Below, piece by piece: positions 7,502 to 18,019 of a DNA stretch of 64,000 nucleotides. The position numbers and the translations under genes are program-made. The notes under the pieces were generated by a model. That model saw only the letters and a list, made by a program, of their open reading frames with translations. It did not search any database and was not told the DNA's origin. Source of the stretch: Legionella jordanis (lineage in GTDB: Bacteria > Pseudomonadota > Gammaproteobacteria > Legionellales > Legionellaceae). Each line of letters begins with the position of its first letter. The first letter of the stretch is position 1. The stretch covers positions 124,001-188,000 of the forward strand of contig NZ_LR134383.1 in assembly GCF_900637635.1 (NCBI RefSeq). The letters run 5' to 3'.

Positions 7502-10195
7502 CTAATGGGCTTCATCCCAATTTTGTCCCACTCCGATAGATACTTGTAAGGGGACACGCAAGTGAGCTGCATGTTCCATCAATTCGCGTATGCCTTGCAT
7601 GGCTGAGCTGACAAAATCCTTATGGATTTCAAACACCAATTCATCATGAACTTGCATTATCATTCTTGCAAAGGGCTGCGCTTGCGAAGATTGCCATTTC
7701 GCAATGGCAATCATTGCCTTTTTTATTATGTCCGCAGCAGTTCCCTGCATGGGAGCATTAATGGCCATTCTTTCAGCTGCTCTTTGGCGAACAAGATTGC
7801 GGGTATTAATTTCGGGTAAATGGAGCCTTCGGCCAAATAAAGTCTCCACATAACCTTGTTCATGAGCCTGTTTTCTGGTGCGCTCCATGTATTGAAGAAC
7901 CCCAGGATAGCGCTTGAAATAGGTCTCCATGTAAATTTGTGCATCTTGGCGTTCAATGCCAAGTTGCCTGGATAAGCCAAATGCAGACATGCCATAAATC
8001 AGACCAAAATTTATGGCTTTCGAACGTCGCCGCTGTTCATTAGTCACTTGATCAAGTGGTACCTGGAAAATTTCACTGGCCGTGGCTGCATGAATGTCCC
8101 AACCCATGCTAAAGGCTTTCAATAAATTTTCATCCTGGGACAGATGGGCCATAATCCTTAACTCAATCTGCGAGTAGTCCGCAGCCATTAAAACGTGATT
8201 GGCTGGAGCGATGAAAGCTTTGCGGATTAAACGGCCTTCTTCATTGCGGATGGGGATGTTCTGCAGGTTGGGCTCGCTTGAGGATAAGCGCCCCGTGGCG
8301 GCCACCGCCTGATTGTAGCAAGTATGTACGCGATGTGTGACTGGATTGATGCATTTGGGTAAGGCATCGATATAAGTGCTAACCAGTTTGCTTAAGCTTC
8401 GATATTCGAGAATCACTGCAGGTAGACGATAGTCAAAGGCAAGTTCCTGCAAAACGGACTCTGCCGTAGAAGGCTGACCTGTCGGTGTTTTATCAATGAT
8501 TGGGAGTTTTAGCTCATCAAAAAGAATTTCTTGCAATTGCTTGGGTGAATTTAAGTTAAATGGGCGCCCGGCAAGCTGGACTGCCTCCTGTTCAAGCTCA
8601 AGCATGCGCAGTTTCAGGCGATCGCCATGTTGCGCCAGGCTGTTTTCATCAATGAGCACACCTTTGAATTCCATGTCGGCAAGGACTGGCAATAGCGGGA
8701 TTTCAATTTCTTCCAAAACCTTTTTTAAAGGCGCATCAAGCATGGGGTATAATTTATGATGCAATTTTAAGGTTATTTCAGCCGCGGCGGCTGCATAAGG
8801 AGCAGCTTGGCTTACCGGAATTTTATCAAAAGCCAGCTGCTTTGCCCCTTTCCCGGCAATGTCTTCATAACTGATGGTTTTAAGGCCTAAATATTTTAAA
8901 GAGAGTGAGTCGCGATCGTGTTTGCTTGCACTGCTATTTAATACATAGGACTCAAGCATGCTGTCAAATGTGATTCCTCTTAAAAAGAGGCCTTGTTTTT
9001 TTAGTACATTGGCATCGTACTTCAAGTTTTCGCCAATTTTGGCGATGCCTGGATTCTCCAATATTGGTTTTAGGCTTTGTAAAACCTTCTCTCTTGGCAA
9101 CTGCGCGCTGGCATCTTGATGACTGAGGGGAATATAAACAGGGAGATTGTCGTCCCTGGCTATTGCTAGGCCGACCAGATCAGCATCTAAGGAATTGTTG
9201 TTATTCGTTTCTACATTTAGGCAAAAAGAAGAGCAATGACCCAGCTGAGCAACAAAATCGGATAAAGCTTCTTCAGTATTAATCAGTGAAAAATTAATTT
9301 TAAATAAAGGTGCCAAATCGCCATTGCTGGCCGCTTCAATTTCTTCTTCCCCTAATAACTCTTTAAGCCAGGTTTTAAACTCCATCTCCCGTGTGAGGGC
9401 AATGAGATGCTCACGATTGCTTGGTTTAATGGTTAAATCGGCAAGCGTGAGTGGCAACTCCACGTCGGTTTTAATCGTTATCAATTTTTTTGATAGAGGC
9501 AAGTGGGCTAAGCTTGCGCGCAAATACTCACCAATTTTGCCACTAATTTTATCGGCATTGGCACTAAGGTTATCGAGGGTTTGGTATTCCTCCAGCCATT
9601 TGGCCGCCGTTTTAGGCCCGCATTTATTGACTCCGGGAATATTATCGATGCTGTCGCCAATAAGCGTTAAATAGTCAATAATTTGCTCTGGGGCCACGCC
9701 AAATTTTGTTTTGACTCCTTCTCTATTGAGGGTTTGATTCGTCATCGTATTGACGAGAGTGACATGCTCATTGACCAGTTGCGCCATGTCTTTATCACTT
9801 GTGGAAACCAGTACTGACTGCCCTTGTGCGGTTGCCCAATGAGCCAAAGTGCCAATAACATCATCGGCTTCAACGCCTTCAATGATCAAAATAGGCAAAC
9901 CCATTGCTTCTAAGAGCGTTAGCAGAGGTTGAAATTGGCAACTTAAGTCATGAGGCATGGGGGCACGATGGGCTTTGTATTCTGGGTACCAGTCATCGCG
10001 AAATGTTTTTCCCTTGGCGTCAAAAATAACCGCTATTTGCGTTGGGTTGTAATCTTTGATTAAACGCTTGACCATATTGGCCACCCCGTACACTGCACCG
10101 GTAGGTTGGCCTTTTGAGGTCGTTAGAGGGGGAAGAGCATGAAAGGCCCGAAAAAAATAGGAAGAGCCATCAATAAGAATCAAAGGTGCCGTCAT
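7502..10195 (-). CDS. polA: DNA polymerase I
   Basis: The 897-residue enzyme fills gaps and replaces RNA primers. Order of parts: 5' nuclease (residues 1 to about 290; [46 protein letters not shown]), 3'-5' exonuclease-like domain (about 310-500) and polymerase (520-897). Polymerase motifs A ([14 protein letters not shown]), B ([14 protein letters not shown]) and C ([10 protein letters not shown]) are intact. In the exonuclease domain the first metal ligand is changed: LNVET has Asn327 where E. coli Pol I has Asp355. YAAAAAEIT has Ala471 where E. coli has Asp501. Asp394 (NLKYD, E. coli Asp424) is kept. Proofreading is therefore probably lost. The start overlaps the lpxD stop by four bases, so the two genes are co-transcribed. 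Confidence 0.97.
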   Translation of the reverse strand: MTAPLILIDGSSYFFRAFHALPPLTTSKGQPTGAVYGVANMVKRLIKDYNPTQIAVIFDAKGKTFRDDWYPEYKAHRAPMPHDLSCQFQPLLTLLEAMGLPILIIEGVEADDVIGTLAHWATAQGQSVLVSTSDKDMAQLVNEHVTLVNTMTNQTLNREGVKTKFGVAPEQIIDYLTLIGDSIDNIPGVNKCGPKTAAKWLEEYQTLDNLSANADKISGKIGEYLRASLAHLPLSKKLITIKTDVELPLTLADLTIKPSNREHLIALTREMEFKTWLKELLGEEEIEAASNGDLAPLFKINFSLINTEEALSDFVAQLGHCSSFCLNVETNNNNSLDADLVGLAIARDDNLPVYIPLSHQDASAQLPREKVLQSLKPILENPGIAKIGENLKYDANVLKKQGLFLRGITFDSMLESYVLNSSASKHDRDSLSLKYLGLKTISYEDIAGKGAKQLAFDKIPVSQAAPYAAAAAEITLKLHHKLYPMLDAPLKKVLEEIEIPLLPVLADMEFKGVLIDENSLAQHGDRLKLRMLELEQEAVQLAGRPFNLNSPKQLQEILFDELKLPIIDKTPTGQPSTAESVLQELAFDYRLPAVILEYRSLSKLVSTYIDALPKCINPVTHRVHTCYNQAVAATGRLSSSEPNLQNIPIRNEEGRLIRKAFIAPANHVLMAADYSQIELRIMAHLSQDENLLKAFSMGWDIHAATASEIFQVPLDQVTNEQRRRSKAINFGLIYGMSAFGLSRQLGIERQDAQIYMETYFKRYPGVLQYMERTRKQAHEQGYVETLFGRRLHLPEINTRNLVRQRAAERMAINAPMQGTAADIIKKAMIAIAKWQSSQAQPFARMIMQVHDELVFEIHKDFVSSAMQGIRELMEHAAHLRVPLQVSIGVGQNWDEAH

Positions 10196-11244
10196 TTATC
10201 CGTCTCTTGCTGTGCTAAAAGTTGACTGAGCTTATCAACTTTTTCGCTTAAATTTTTTAAATTTTTCCGCATTAGAGGAATTCTTGTCACGGAAAGCTCC
10301 TGTTCGATTGCTTTGTCTTTAGGTCGAGCAGGGTTACCCAAGTAGACATTTCCTCGTTTTAGATGTTTTTTGGGGGGGACACCCGCACGAGCGGCTAGAA
10401 TAACGCCATCATCGATGCGAACGTGATCACTTACGCCTACATTGGCTGCGAAAATAACATGATCACCACTGGTGGTGCTGCCTGCAATACCCGTAAAAGC
10501 ACATAGAATGTTGTGCTTTCCTAATTTTACGGAGTGGGCGACTTGTACCAGGTTATCAATTTTAGTACCCGCGCCTATTACTGTTGAGCCTAGGGTCGCC
10601 CTATCAATTACCGTGTTGGCTCCCACTTCTACATCATCTTCAATAATCACATTCCCGACATGGGGTACTTTTAAATGTTGATTATCTACAAAAGTATAGC
10701 CGAAACCATCTGAACCCACGACTGTGGATGCATGAATGGTCACTCGAGAGCCGATTTGACAATTTTCATAAATGGTTACTTGCGGATGAATCGTTGTATC
10801 CGAACCGATGCTTGCATTGGCAGCAATATGAACGTGGCTTTTAATAATGCAGTTGTCAGCAATTTTAACACCTGACTCAATCACGACGTAAGGACCAATG
10901 CTCACGTTTTTGCCGATCGCGGCGTTTTGATCAATAACGGCAGTAGGATGAATTTGAGCCTGGGGTTTTTGGCTAGGGTAAAAATGGTTAAGCAGCTGAA
11001 TAAATGCTTTGAATGGGTGGGATACTTGGACAACAGGCTTGGAAGAGCTGTTGAATGAATGGCTGAGTAAAATTGCTGCAGCCGCAGAATTTTCAGCAAT
11101 CAGCAAATTTTCATCACCATCCGCAAAAACCAAAGAGCCAGCCGTTATGTTGTCAATTGGTGCTAACGAAGAAATAGTAACTTTGTCATCACCAATTACT
11201 GAACCATTCACTAAATTGGCAATCTCACACAACGAAGCATTCAT
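10192..11244 (-). CDS. lpxD: UDP-3-O-acylglucosamine N-acyltransferase
   Basis: The 350-residue enzyme adds the N-linked 3-hydroxyacyl chain in lipid A synthesis, in the cytoplasm. An N-terminal uridine-binding domain (residues 1-100) precedes a long left-handed beta-helix of hexapeptide repeats ([31 protein letters not shown]). The catalytic His is in [10 protein letters not shown], and a C-terminal helix covers 315-345. Family members are usually about 340 residues. The gene lies upstream of and overlaps polA rather than sitting in the lpxD-fabZ-lpxA cluster. Legionella genomes carry more than one lpxD, so this may be the extra copy. Confidence 0.93.
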   Translation of the reverse strand: MNASLCEIANLVNGSVIGDDKVTISSLAPIDNITAGSLVFADGDENLLIAENSAAAAILLSHSFNSSSKPVVQVSHPFKAFIQLLNHFYPSQKPQAQIHPTAVIDQNAAIGKNVSIGPYVVIESGVKIADNCIIKSHVHIAANASIGSDTTIHPQVTIYENCQIGSRVTIHASTVVGSDGFGYTFVDNQHLKVPHVGNVIIEDDVEVGANTVIDRATLGSTVIGAGTKIDNLVQVAHSVKLGKHNILCAFTGIAGSTTSGDHVIFAANVGVSDHVRIDDGVILAARAGVPPKKHLKRGNVYLGNPARPKDKAIEQELSVTRIPLMRKNLKNLSEKVDKLSQLLAQQETDK

Positions 11245-11363
11245 TAAGATAAACCCTATAAATTTTGCAAAATAACGGGATTATACTCCGATGCTGCTTC
11301 AGTTGCGAATCTTAAATCAATAAAGAACTTCCGAACCTGTTTATAAAATTCACATCGCCACTA

Positions 11364-12587
11364 TTAGGCTCGTCTCAAGATCAAAGCCGCGTTTGCGCCA
11401 CCAAAGGCAAAATGATTGGACAAAGCAATATTAATCGGTTGCTTTCGAGCCTCATTGGCCACGTAATCCAAATCACAAGCAGGATCCGGCTCATGCAAAT
11501 TAATGGTTGGCAAAAGAAGATCATGTTGCAAACTCAATGCAGTGGCAATAATTTCCATTGCACCGGCTGCACCGATAGCGTGGCCTGTCATGGATTTTTG
11601 GGCTGTTATTGGAATTTTGTAGGCTAGTTTGCCAAAAACCGCCTTAATGGTTTCGGTTTCAGTGATGTCATTGAGCTGGGTACCTGTTCCGTGAGCATTG
11701 ATGTATTGGATATCACCAATGGCTAACCTGGCATCATCGAGTGCGGCTTGGATGGCTTTGATTTGTCCTTCTGATTTCGGGGCGGTTACATGGTAGGCAT
11801 CACAACTTGCCCCAAAGCCAATGATCTCAGCGTAAATTTTAGCTCCCCTTGCTTTAGCATGTTGCAACTCCTCGAGGATTAAAATTCCGGCTCCGTCAGC
11901 CATAACCAAACCATCACGGTTGATGTCAAAGGGTCGGCAAGCTTGCTTCGGATTTTCATTTTGGGTCGACATGACTCTTAATTTGCACCAGGCTGCCATG
12001 ATTGTTTCCCAAAGAAGGGATTCAGTACCGCCGCATAAAGCCACTTTCAACTGACCGTGGGCAATCTGCTGATAAGCGGAACCTATGGCTTCAGCGGAGG
12101 AAACGCAAGCGTTGGAAATGGTTGAGTTCGGTCCACCAAGTCCAAAAGCAATGGCCACATGATTAGCCACAGAGTTTGGCATGCCGCGAATCACACTCAG
12201 AGGAGGAACTTTTTTCCAACCCTGGCTGAAAAATGCTTGATAAGCCGCTTCAAGTTCTGGGGTGCCGCCTAAGCTGGTGCCAATATAGGTTCCTGCCTGG
12301 CTTAATTCTGCCTTGCTTAAACCGGAGCGCTCAATGGCATGAGACGCGCAGAAAAGCGCATATTGAGCTACTCTTGGATAGCGTTTGCTGTTGGCGAACT
12401 CCGGCAAGTGGTCCAGCGAAAACTGTTTGATTTCGCCAGCGATTTGCGTTGGATAAGGGCTGGGATCATACAATTGAATACGTTCAATGCCGCATTGGCC
12501 AGCTACAGCTGCTTCCCAGAAGGCCTCCAAGCCATTGCCAATGGAAGAAACTATTTCCATTCCAGTAATCACAACGCGTTTTTTCAT
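11364..12587 (-). CDS. Beta-ketoacyl-ACP synthase (FabF/KAS II type)
   Basis: The ATG at 12587 (MKKRVVITGMEIVSS) has AAGGGGAAGGA directly before it. The longer frame from 12629 adds an unlikely 14-residue tail. The product has 407 residues, the usual KAS II length. The Claisen-condensing triad is visible: Cys in ISNACVSSAEAIG, His in HGTGTQLND and His in KSMTGHAIGAAG. FGGANAALIL closes the thiolase fold. It elongates acyl-ACP with malonyl-ACP. It is not in a fab operon, so it may be a specialised second KAS rather than the main fabF. Confidence 0.88.
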   Translation of the reverse strand: MKKRVVITGMEIVSSIGNGLEAFWEAAVAGQCGIERIQLYDPSPYPTQIAGEIKQFSLDHLPEFANSKRYPRVAQYALFCASHAIERSGLSKAELSQAGTYIGTSLGGTPELEAAYQAFFSQGWKKVPPLSVIRGMPNSVANHVAIAFGLGGPNSTISNACVSSAEAIGSAYQQIAHGQLKVALCGGTESLLWETIMAAWCKLRVMSTQNENPKQACRPFDINRDGLVMADGAGILILEELQHAKARGAKIYAEIIGFGASCDAYHVTAPKSEGQIKAIQAALDDARLAIGDIQYINAHGTGTQLNDITETETIKAVFGKLAYKIPITAQKSMTGHAIGAAGAMEIIATALSLQHDLLLPTINLHEPDPACDLDYVANEARKQPINIALSNHFAFGGANAALILRRA

Positions 12588-12675
12588 TCCTTCCCCTTTG
12601 GCCTTTCCATTGCAGGCTAAAAAAAACAAATACTAAAGGTGCATAAGAAAATCTGTCAAGTTCAATTCTCTGAGC

Positions 12676-13887
12676 TTAAGCTTCATCTTCTTTTTTTTCA
12701 CAGATTAAAAGCTGATTTTGCTGTAAGAGGTAATGATATATATTTTGCACGAGTTCTCGAGCATGATCATTTTCTTGGTTGGTGGCGCTGTTAAATAACG
12801 CACTGATAATGATTTCATTGCAAGGAACATACATATAGATGGCTCGATAGCCTAGTGTCTCCCCCTCATAAAACCAGTAATGGCCAATTTTGGCGTCAAA
12901 ACCTTGAGCAATTCCCAAGCCAAAGCCATAAGGTTCTTTGCTGTGAGTAATCTTTAGAGGCAGTCCGGAGGACAGCGAAACCAAAGTTTGCATTTGCTCT
13001 TTTTGATGGGCATTGAGCAGTTTATTACCAAGGAATAATTCATAAACCCAATGAATGACATCTTCGCTATTGGCAACAACAGCACCAGCCGCTCCCGCCC
13101 AACTGAGATTGTTATCCGTCACGTCTTGGCCTAGTAACTCTGGATTATCATAAATGTTATAAGAATAGCCATGAACCAACCGTTTACTGACTTCAGCTGG
13201 ATACTCTGGAACAGGATAAAAGGTATTTTTCAAATCCAGAGGTTTAATAATTTTGTCGGTGATGAGAGCCTGGAAAGGGGTTTGATGAATTTTTTCGAGG
13301 ATTAACTGAATTAAAATATAACCGGTGTTGCTGTAGAAATAGCCTGGCTTGCGAGGAGGGTTCACATTTTTTGGATAAACCAAGGCCAAAAGATCAGTTG
13401 CATTCCAGAATTGCCGCAGGTTTTGACTCATTAAATAATTAATTTTGGGAGCATCGCTGTAATTGGGGATACCGCTGCTCATGTTTAATAAACGGTTTAG
13501 GTTTATATCCCCCCAATGGGGGTAATCGTTAAGATAATTGCTGACTGGGGCAGTTAGTTTGAGTTTATTTTCCCCCTCAGCTAACAAGGCCAATGAGGCG
13601 GTAAACGATTTGGTAATACTGCCAATGTCAAATAAATCCTCAGGGGTGATTGGTTCACTATCCGCTTGCCTTGAGCGTCTACCCGCAACATAGGTATTTA
13701 ACTGATCCTTAACTTTGACAGAAACCTGGATGGCTGAAAAAAATTCATCCTTTCCATATTTTTCAAGATGAGCTTGCAGCATTCGAGTGATGGCTGCATT
13801 CGGAGTTAGGGGGGCCTTTGTTGGTGGAGTGGAAGCAGAAAGGCAGGTTGAAATCGAAGCTAAAAAAAGAAAATATAAACATTTCAT
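12676..13887 (-). CDS. Periplasmic serine hydrolase, beta-lactamase class C fold
   Basis: The 403-residue protein carries a signal peptide (MKCLYFLFLASISTCLSAS). The catalytic SxxK is S90-I-T-K93, and YxN is Y185-S-N187 within FYSNTGYIL. These place it in the beta-lactamase / D-Ala-D-Ala carboxypeptidase / esterase family (Pfam Beta-lactamase). The KTG-like third motif is not clear; GETLGYRAIYMY lies near the expected place. The substrate cannot be told. It is probably an esterase or peptidase in the periplasm. The gene is single, upstream of the beta-ketoacyl synthase on the same strand with an 88-base gap. Confidence 0.85.
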   Translation of the reverse strand: MKCLYFLFLASISTCLSASTPPTKAPLTPNAAITRMLQAHLEKYGKDEFFSAIQVSVKVKDQLNTYVAGRRSRQADSEPITPEDLFDIGSITKSFTASLALLAEGENKLKLTAPVSNYLNDYPHWGDINLNRLLNMSSGIPNYSDAPKINYLMSQNLRQFWNATDLLALVYPKNVNPPRKPGYFYSNTGYILIQLILEKIHQTPFQALITDKIIKPLDLKNTFYPVPEYPAEVSKRLVHGYSYNIYDNPELLGQDVTDNNLSWAGAAGAVVANSEDVIHWVYELFLGNKLLNAHQKEQMQTLVSLSSGLPLKITHSKEPYGFGLGIAQGFDAKIGHYWFYEGETLGYRAIYMYVPCNEIIISALFNSATNQENDHARELVQNIYHYLLQQNQLLICEKKEDEA

Positions 13888-13977
13888 TGTTGCTGTCTTC
13901 CTGGACTCTGGCCCATTGGCCAGTCAGCGTCATAAGCCAATAAACTAACACGATTAATCAAGGAGGTGCAAGAAAGC

Positions 13978-14006
13978 TTTGGAAGGAGAGAAACTCTCCC
14001 TCCAAA
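13978..14006 (-). terminator. Terminator after the 1023-residue protein
   Basis: A 13-bp stem with one A-C mismatch and an AAA loop (TTTGGAAGGAGAG / CTCTCCCTCCAAA) lies 17 bases after the stop at 14024. On the minus strand it is followed by GCTTTCTTG. Confidence 0.6.
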
Positions 14007-14023
14007 ATCAGAGTGGGTGTGAA

Positions 14024-17000
14024 TTAGGCCGGCACGGAAACCAATCGAGTATTAGCTTCGTCTTCTACTGGAATATTGACCCATTTTCTCAAATCCACTT
14101 CCCGTTCAGTGGCTGTTTTACTAAAGAAAGCCGGTTGTTTCTGTATGAATACGCGAGCCGCCATAAAAATGGCACCCAAGCCGCCAAAAAGGGTTGCAAT
14201 GACTAGCAACACATCGGCTAATAGTCTTCTTGTGTCATGACGATGGCTAAACTCTTTATGTGCAGCCTCTAGAATGGCATCGGCTTGTTGTTTGGCGGGT
14301 TTATCGGATAGGCGAATGCCTACGGCTTGTTCATAGAATTTGTTCAGGGACGCACTATACTTCTCGCCAAATTCATTCTCCTTATTCAATTCCAATTTTT
14401 GTTGATGGAATACTCTAAGGGCAAGAATATCTTCTACGACTTCAGCGCTTAATTGTGACAATGGGCTGGCTTTTAAAGCATTCCAAAGAATGAGATCGCC
14501 AAATACTGCAGTTTTAAAACGCTGTTGTAGCGACTGTTCAAGATGTTTTGTGCATTCTTCAAGCTTTGTAATGTCTATATTCAGTTGCTCACTTGGGCTG
14601 TTTTGGGGCAGAATTTGTGCAAGCAGCTGATAAATGTGATGTTGTTTTTCCAGTTGCTGGAAGAGATCAATCAGACCTCGTGGTGCTTCTTCAACTTGTC
14701 CAAAAGTATTTCTTACCTGTTCAAAACTGCTGATTTTGCTCGACAAGGAAGCGGGATTCATCCAGTCCCCCATGGTTTTATAAGCCAGATGAATAAGCCC
14801 TTGTTTATTAAATTTAATCCGGGTGTTGCTCTGTACCTCATGGGGCAAGGCCTCAAAGAATTGACATAAGCTGTGGTATTTCTGAGAGAAGTTTTCAAAG
14901 GATGCAGCATTGAATTCTGCAAAATGAATGTCAAGTTCAGCCTGCAAATGCAAGAGCCTTAATTCTTCCTTGGCTTTAATGAGTTGCAAATTGTTTTCAG
15001 CCTGGAAAGCCTCTGGCAAAACTGCGAACATTTCCTCAAGCTCATGCAAAGCAAGTTCTTTTTGTTCGAGATTTTCTTCTACGGAAAAAGCAGTATGGGC
15101 AATTTGGAATGCTTGAATTTGCTGCCTAAACAGCATCAAATCAGCAATTTTTTTCTCACATTGATCTTGTCGGTTTAAAAATTCTGCACGGTGTTCAACA
15201 AGAGCGGTTTTTAATTTCTGCCAAAGCTGCTCGTCCCGAACGATACGGTAAATCAACAGACTGGGTTGGCTTGCATTTAACTCTTCAAGGCAAATGGTAG
15301 CCAGTTGTGCCCCGTTCATTAAAGCCAATTCCTTATCGCTAATGGGATAGAAAAACAAGCTGTCGTATTCTGGAAATGAGGCCTCTTCAGAATGTTCAAA
15401 CAATTTCAGCAATTTCCCATGAGATTCTTTTAATGTCTGCAAAGCTTGTTTTAAATTGTTAATGGATATTGCAATATTTTCCTGGGAGGTTAGATCGGAA
15501 CTGTTATCCTCTTGTAATTTTTTTACCGCCCTGACAGAGGTGAAGATGTCTAAGCCTGCTAGAGAAATGGTCTGCAGAATATTCCAGACTGATTCTTCGT
15601 GTTCGCTACTAAATAACCGGCTGGGTTCCTCATAAGGCTTAATCCGGATGGCTCCCTGATTTTGTGGATTTAGGGTCAGCAAACGGCAGAGTATGGTGCT
15701 TTCACGATACTGTGGTACGAAAGCATGTCCATATTGCAGCCCATTATTGCCATCATGGTGTGGGGATAACATATTGTGGTTTGCAGGAATCCCATCGTCC
15801 TCAGACCTGTTTTTTTGCCAGAAGTTAGAAGCTTCTGCATGAGCTGCAATGGCTTCAATATAGCTATTGAACCGTTCAATCAACGCATGCAGTTGGATTT
15901 CTGAGAAATCGATCTCAGCTGCTTTGGCCAACGCCAGGTCTGTAGTCCATGCTTCGGCAATGGCGGGTAGGGATAGGGTTCCATCCAGTTTTAACACTGT
16001 TTTAGCGTTCGTCTTTTGACTGGCATTTGCAGGGCCGCTATTGGGATTAAAAAGAATGCTTTGAAATAAATCTTCCTCTGCCACTGGGGTTGAACTTTGT
16101 GCCACTTGATAATTGCGCAGGTTCTCTGCTTGTTCAAAACGAACCTGCATCACCCGGGCAAAATCCTTGGCAACTGCCTCGACGTTGCCGTCAAACTGGA
16201 TGGAGGCAAAAGAAGGGATATGCATATAAGCTGCCAAACTCTTTTTTTGCTCTTCAGAGACGAAATCAGCAGGAATCTGGGCAAGTGCTTGGCTGATGAT
16301 GCCAGTCAATACGGATTCCATGCTGGATTCTGGGTTGGATGCTTGAGCTTTCTTAGTCATAGCATCAACAAACAGCTTGGCTTTTTGCCCTATCGAGGCA
16401 AAAACGCCAGGTAAGTTTTTGTAATTGCTAATGTAGTTTTTAGTCACTCTTTTCCATATAGCCAAACCCTGATATTCATAGGGGGACAGAATATCCCTAT
16501 TGTTTTCAGGGGCACCATAATGCCGCCAGCCATCCCCCCAATCAATTCGGCCAAATTGTTTCGGACGATAGCCAAGAGGGTCGCCTTCTTTGACAATCAT
16601 ATTGGAACTGTGAACGCTGTATGCCCCGATGACTAATGAAAACAATAAGGAAATGGATAAACCAAAATAATCTCCAACGCTCTTAAGCCGCATGTAGCTT
16701 GCAGGACCATTTAAAATCTCATAGAGGGCATCCCTATCCGAGCCACTGGAGTTCCCGGTGCCAATAATTTTATATAAAGGAGTGAAATCAACCTTGGGCT
16801 GTATTAAACCATAAGAACCATCTTCGAATTTAATCCAGTCGGCCGTTACCAGAGAATCAGCCGAACCAGGAGGAAGTTTCCCCTCCTTAATTAATTCCTG
16901 AATAAGGACTTTAAATCGGTTCAATACCAAGCCCGCAAATAATTCGGTGAATAATTCATTTTTATCTTTTGGTTTCTTTATGAAATACTCATTGCTGTCG

Positions 17001-17095
17001 GAATCACGATAAAAACCGTCTACAGAGCTTTGGTTTTTTCCAGCTGTTTTTGCGCGAATTTTTGTTAATTCTGTACCCTTGTAAACTATAGTCAT
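14024..17095 (-). CDS. Kinase-like N-domain, coiled-coil effector candidate
   Basis: The protein has 1023 residues. Residues 1-200 resemble an atypical protein- or lipid-kinase fold: EYFIKKPKD (Lys40/41), ELFTELFAGLVLNRF (a helix like alpha-C), YGLIQPKVD (hinge strand), VHSSNMIV (His162 and Asn165, catalytic loop) and GRIDWGDGW (Asp185, DFG-like). Legionella LepB has an N-terminal domain of this general type with phosphoinositide kinase activity. The rest is long helical and coiled-coil-like (about 400-900). A hydrophobic segment at about 960-985 (VLLVIATLFGGLGAIFMAARV) could anchor it in a membrane. No signal peptide is seen. A relation to LepB is a guess from motif order only. A translocated membrane-associated effector is the likeliest role. 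Confidence 0.6.
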   Translation of the reverse strand: MTIVYKGTELTKIRAKTAGKNQSSVDGFYRDSDSNEYFIKKPKDKNELFTELFAGLVLNRFKVLIQELIKEGKLPPGSADSLVTADWIKFEDGSYGLIQPKVDFTPLYKIIGTGNSSGSDRDALYEILNGPASYMRLKSVGDYFGLSISLLFSLVIGAYSVHSSNMIVKEGDPLGYRPKQFGRIDWGDGWRHYGAPENNRDILSPYEYQGLAIWKRVTKNYISNYKNLPGVFASIGQKAKLFVDAMTKKAQASNPESSMESVLTGIISQALAQIPADFVSEEQKKSLAAYMHIPSFASIQFDGNVEAVAKDFARVMQVRFEQAENLRNYQVAQSSTPVAEEDLFQSILFNPNSGPANASQKTNAKTVLKLDGTLSLPAIAEAWTTDLALAKAAEIDFSEIQLHALIERFNSYIEAIAAHAEASNFWQKNRSEDDGIPANHNMLSPHHDGNNGLQYGHAFVPQYRESTILCRLLTLNPQNQGAIRIKPYEEPSRLFSSEHEESVWNILQTISLAGLDIFTSVRAVKKLQEDNSSDLTSQENIAISINNLKQALQTLKESHGKLLKLFEHSEEASFPEYDSLFFYPISDKELALMNGAQLATICLEELNASQPSLLIYRIVRDEQLWQKLKTALVEHRAEFLNRQDQCEKKIADLMLFRQQIQAFQIAHTAFSVEENLEQKELALHELEEMFAVLPEAFQAENNLQLIKAKEELRLLHLQAELDIHFAEFNAASFENFSQKYHSLCQFFEALPHEVQSNTRIKFNKQGLIHLAYKTMGDWMNPASLSSKISSFEQVRNTFGQVEEAPRGLIDLFQQLEKQHHIYQLLAQILPQNSPSEQLNIDITKLEECTKHLEQSLQQRFKTAVFGDLILWNALKASPLSQLSAEVVEDILALRVFHQQKLELNKENEFGEKYSASLNKFYEQAVGIRLSDKPAKQQADAILEAAHKEFSHRHDTRRLLADVLLVIATLFGGLGAIFMAARVFIQKQPAFFSKTATEREVDLRKWVNIPVEDEANTRLVSVPA

Positions 17096-17213
17096 GATTT
17101 AAAATCAACCAATAATCAAAAAACTGCCATTTTATGATGCAATAATTAAGGGAACCTTAAGTGAATGTTGCTGTTTTGATCATTTTTGTGAAGAGACGGT
17201 TTAAGTCCTGCGT

Positions 17214-17951
17214 TTATTTCTCATTGCCAAAGTAAGTTTGATACAGGTTCAAATAAGAACCATCTTTCTCCAGGTCTTGAAGAGCTTGATTAATTTGCTG
17301 GAGTAAAGCCGCATTTTTTGGCAGAGCCATTATGCCAATGCCCTGACCTAATAATACGGGGCCTGCCAGCAATTTAAATTGGCCACCGCCATTTTCTTGC
17401 CAATACAATGCGGTTGATTCATGAGTGAAAGCAGCGGAAATTTGATTGGCACTTAATGCGGTAATAAGGTCTTCCATATCATCAAATTGGGAAACGCTAA
17501 ATTGGCCGGGAAAGTTGTCATTTAGATAGCTGATAAAAACACCATTGTCTTGTTCGCCTTTAATTACACCGACTTTTTGGCCTTTAAGATCGTTAACGGT
17601 TTGGACATTGCTGTTTTGCGTAACAAGAAACTGACCCTTGCTCAACATATAAGGCAAACTAAAATCATATTTCTGCTGTCTAATCTGGCTAATCACAATA
17701 CCGCCAATAGCTAAATCTATACTGCCATTGTCCAGCGCGGGGAAAAGTTTATTGAAATCCATGGGTTGTAATTCACAACTTAAGTTTAGGCGTTGACAAA
17801 TGCTACGCACTAACTCGATATCAAAACCCTCGTTTAGAGAGGTGACAAATGGGGGAAAGAAAAAAACGGTGCCAACCCTGACCGTTGCGTAGGTGAAGGT
17901 GGTTGAAAACAAGAAGGGTAATGAAAACAGAAGTGCTTTAAGTAATTTCAT
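17214..17951 (-). CDS. Amino-acid ABC transporter substrate-binding protein
   Basis: This periplasmic solute-binding protein of family 3 has 245 residues. The signal peptide is MKLLKALLFSLPFLFSTTFTYA. Typical motifs are VRVGTVFFFPPF, GFDIELVRSICQRL, LDNGSIDLAIGGI and the hinge region GQKVGVIKGEQD, and the C-terminus has LNLYQTYFG. These fit the arginine/glutamine/polar amino-acid binders. No permease or ATPase gene is next to it, so it works with transporter parts encoded elsewhere. Ligand not determined. Confidence 0.88.
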   Translation of the reverse strand: MKLLKALLFSLPFLFSTTFTYATVRVGTVFFFPPFVTSLNEGFDIELVRSICQRLNLSCELQPMDFNKLFPALDNGSIDLAIGGIVISQIRQQKYDFSLPYMLSKGQFLVTQNSNVQTVNDLKGQKVGVIKGEQDNGVFISYLNDNFPGQFSVSQFDDMEDLITALSANQISAAFTHESTALYWQENGGGQFKLLAGPVLLGQGIGIMALPKNAALLQQINQALQDLEKDGSYLNLYQTYFGNEK

Positions 17952-18019
17952 GATTCATCCCTGTCATCGATTGCTAGGAAGCGTTTATCCTAATTGTAGA
18001 CAAGAATTGGTCTTCGAGA

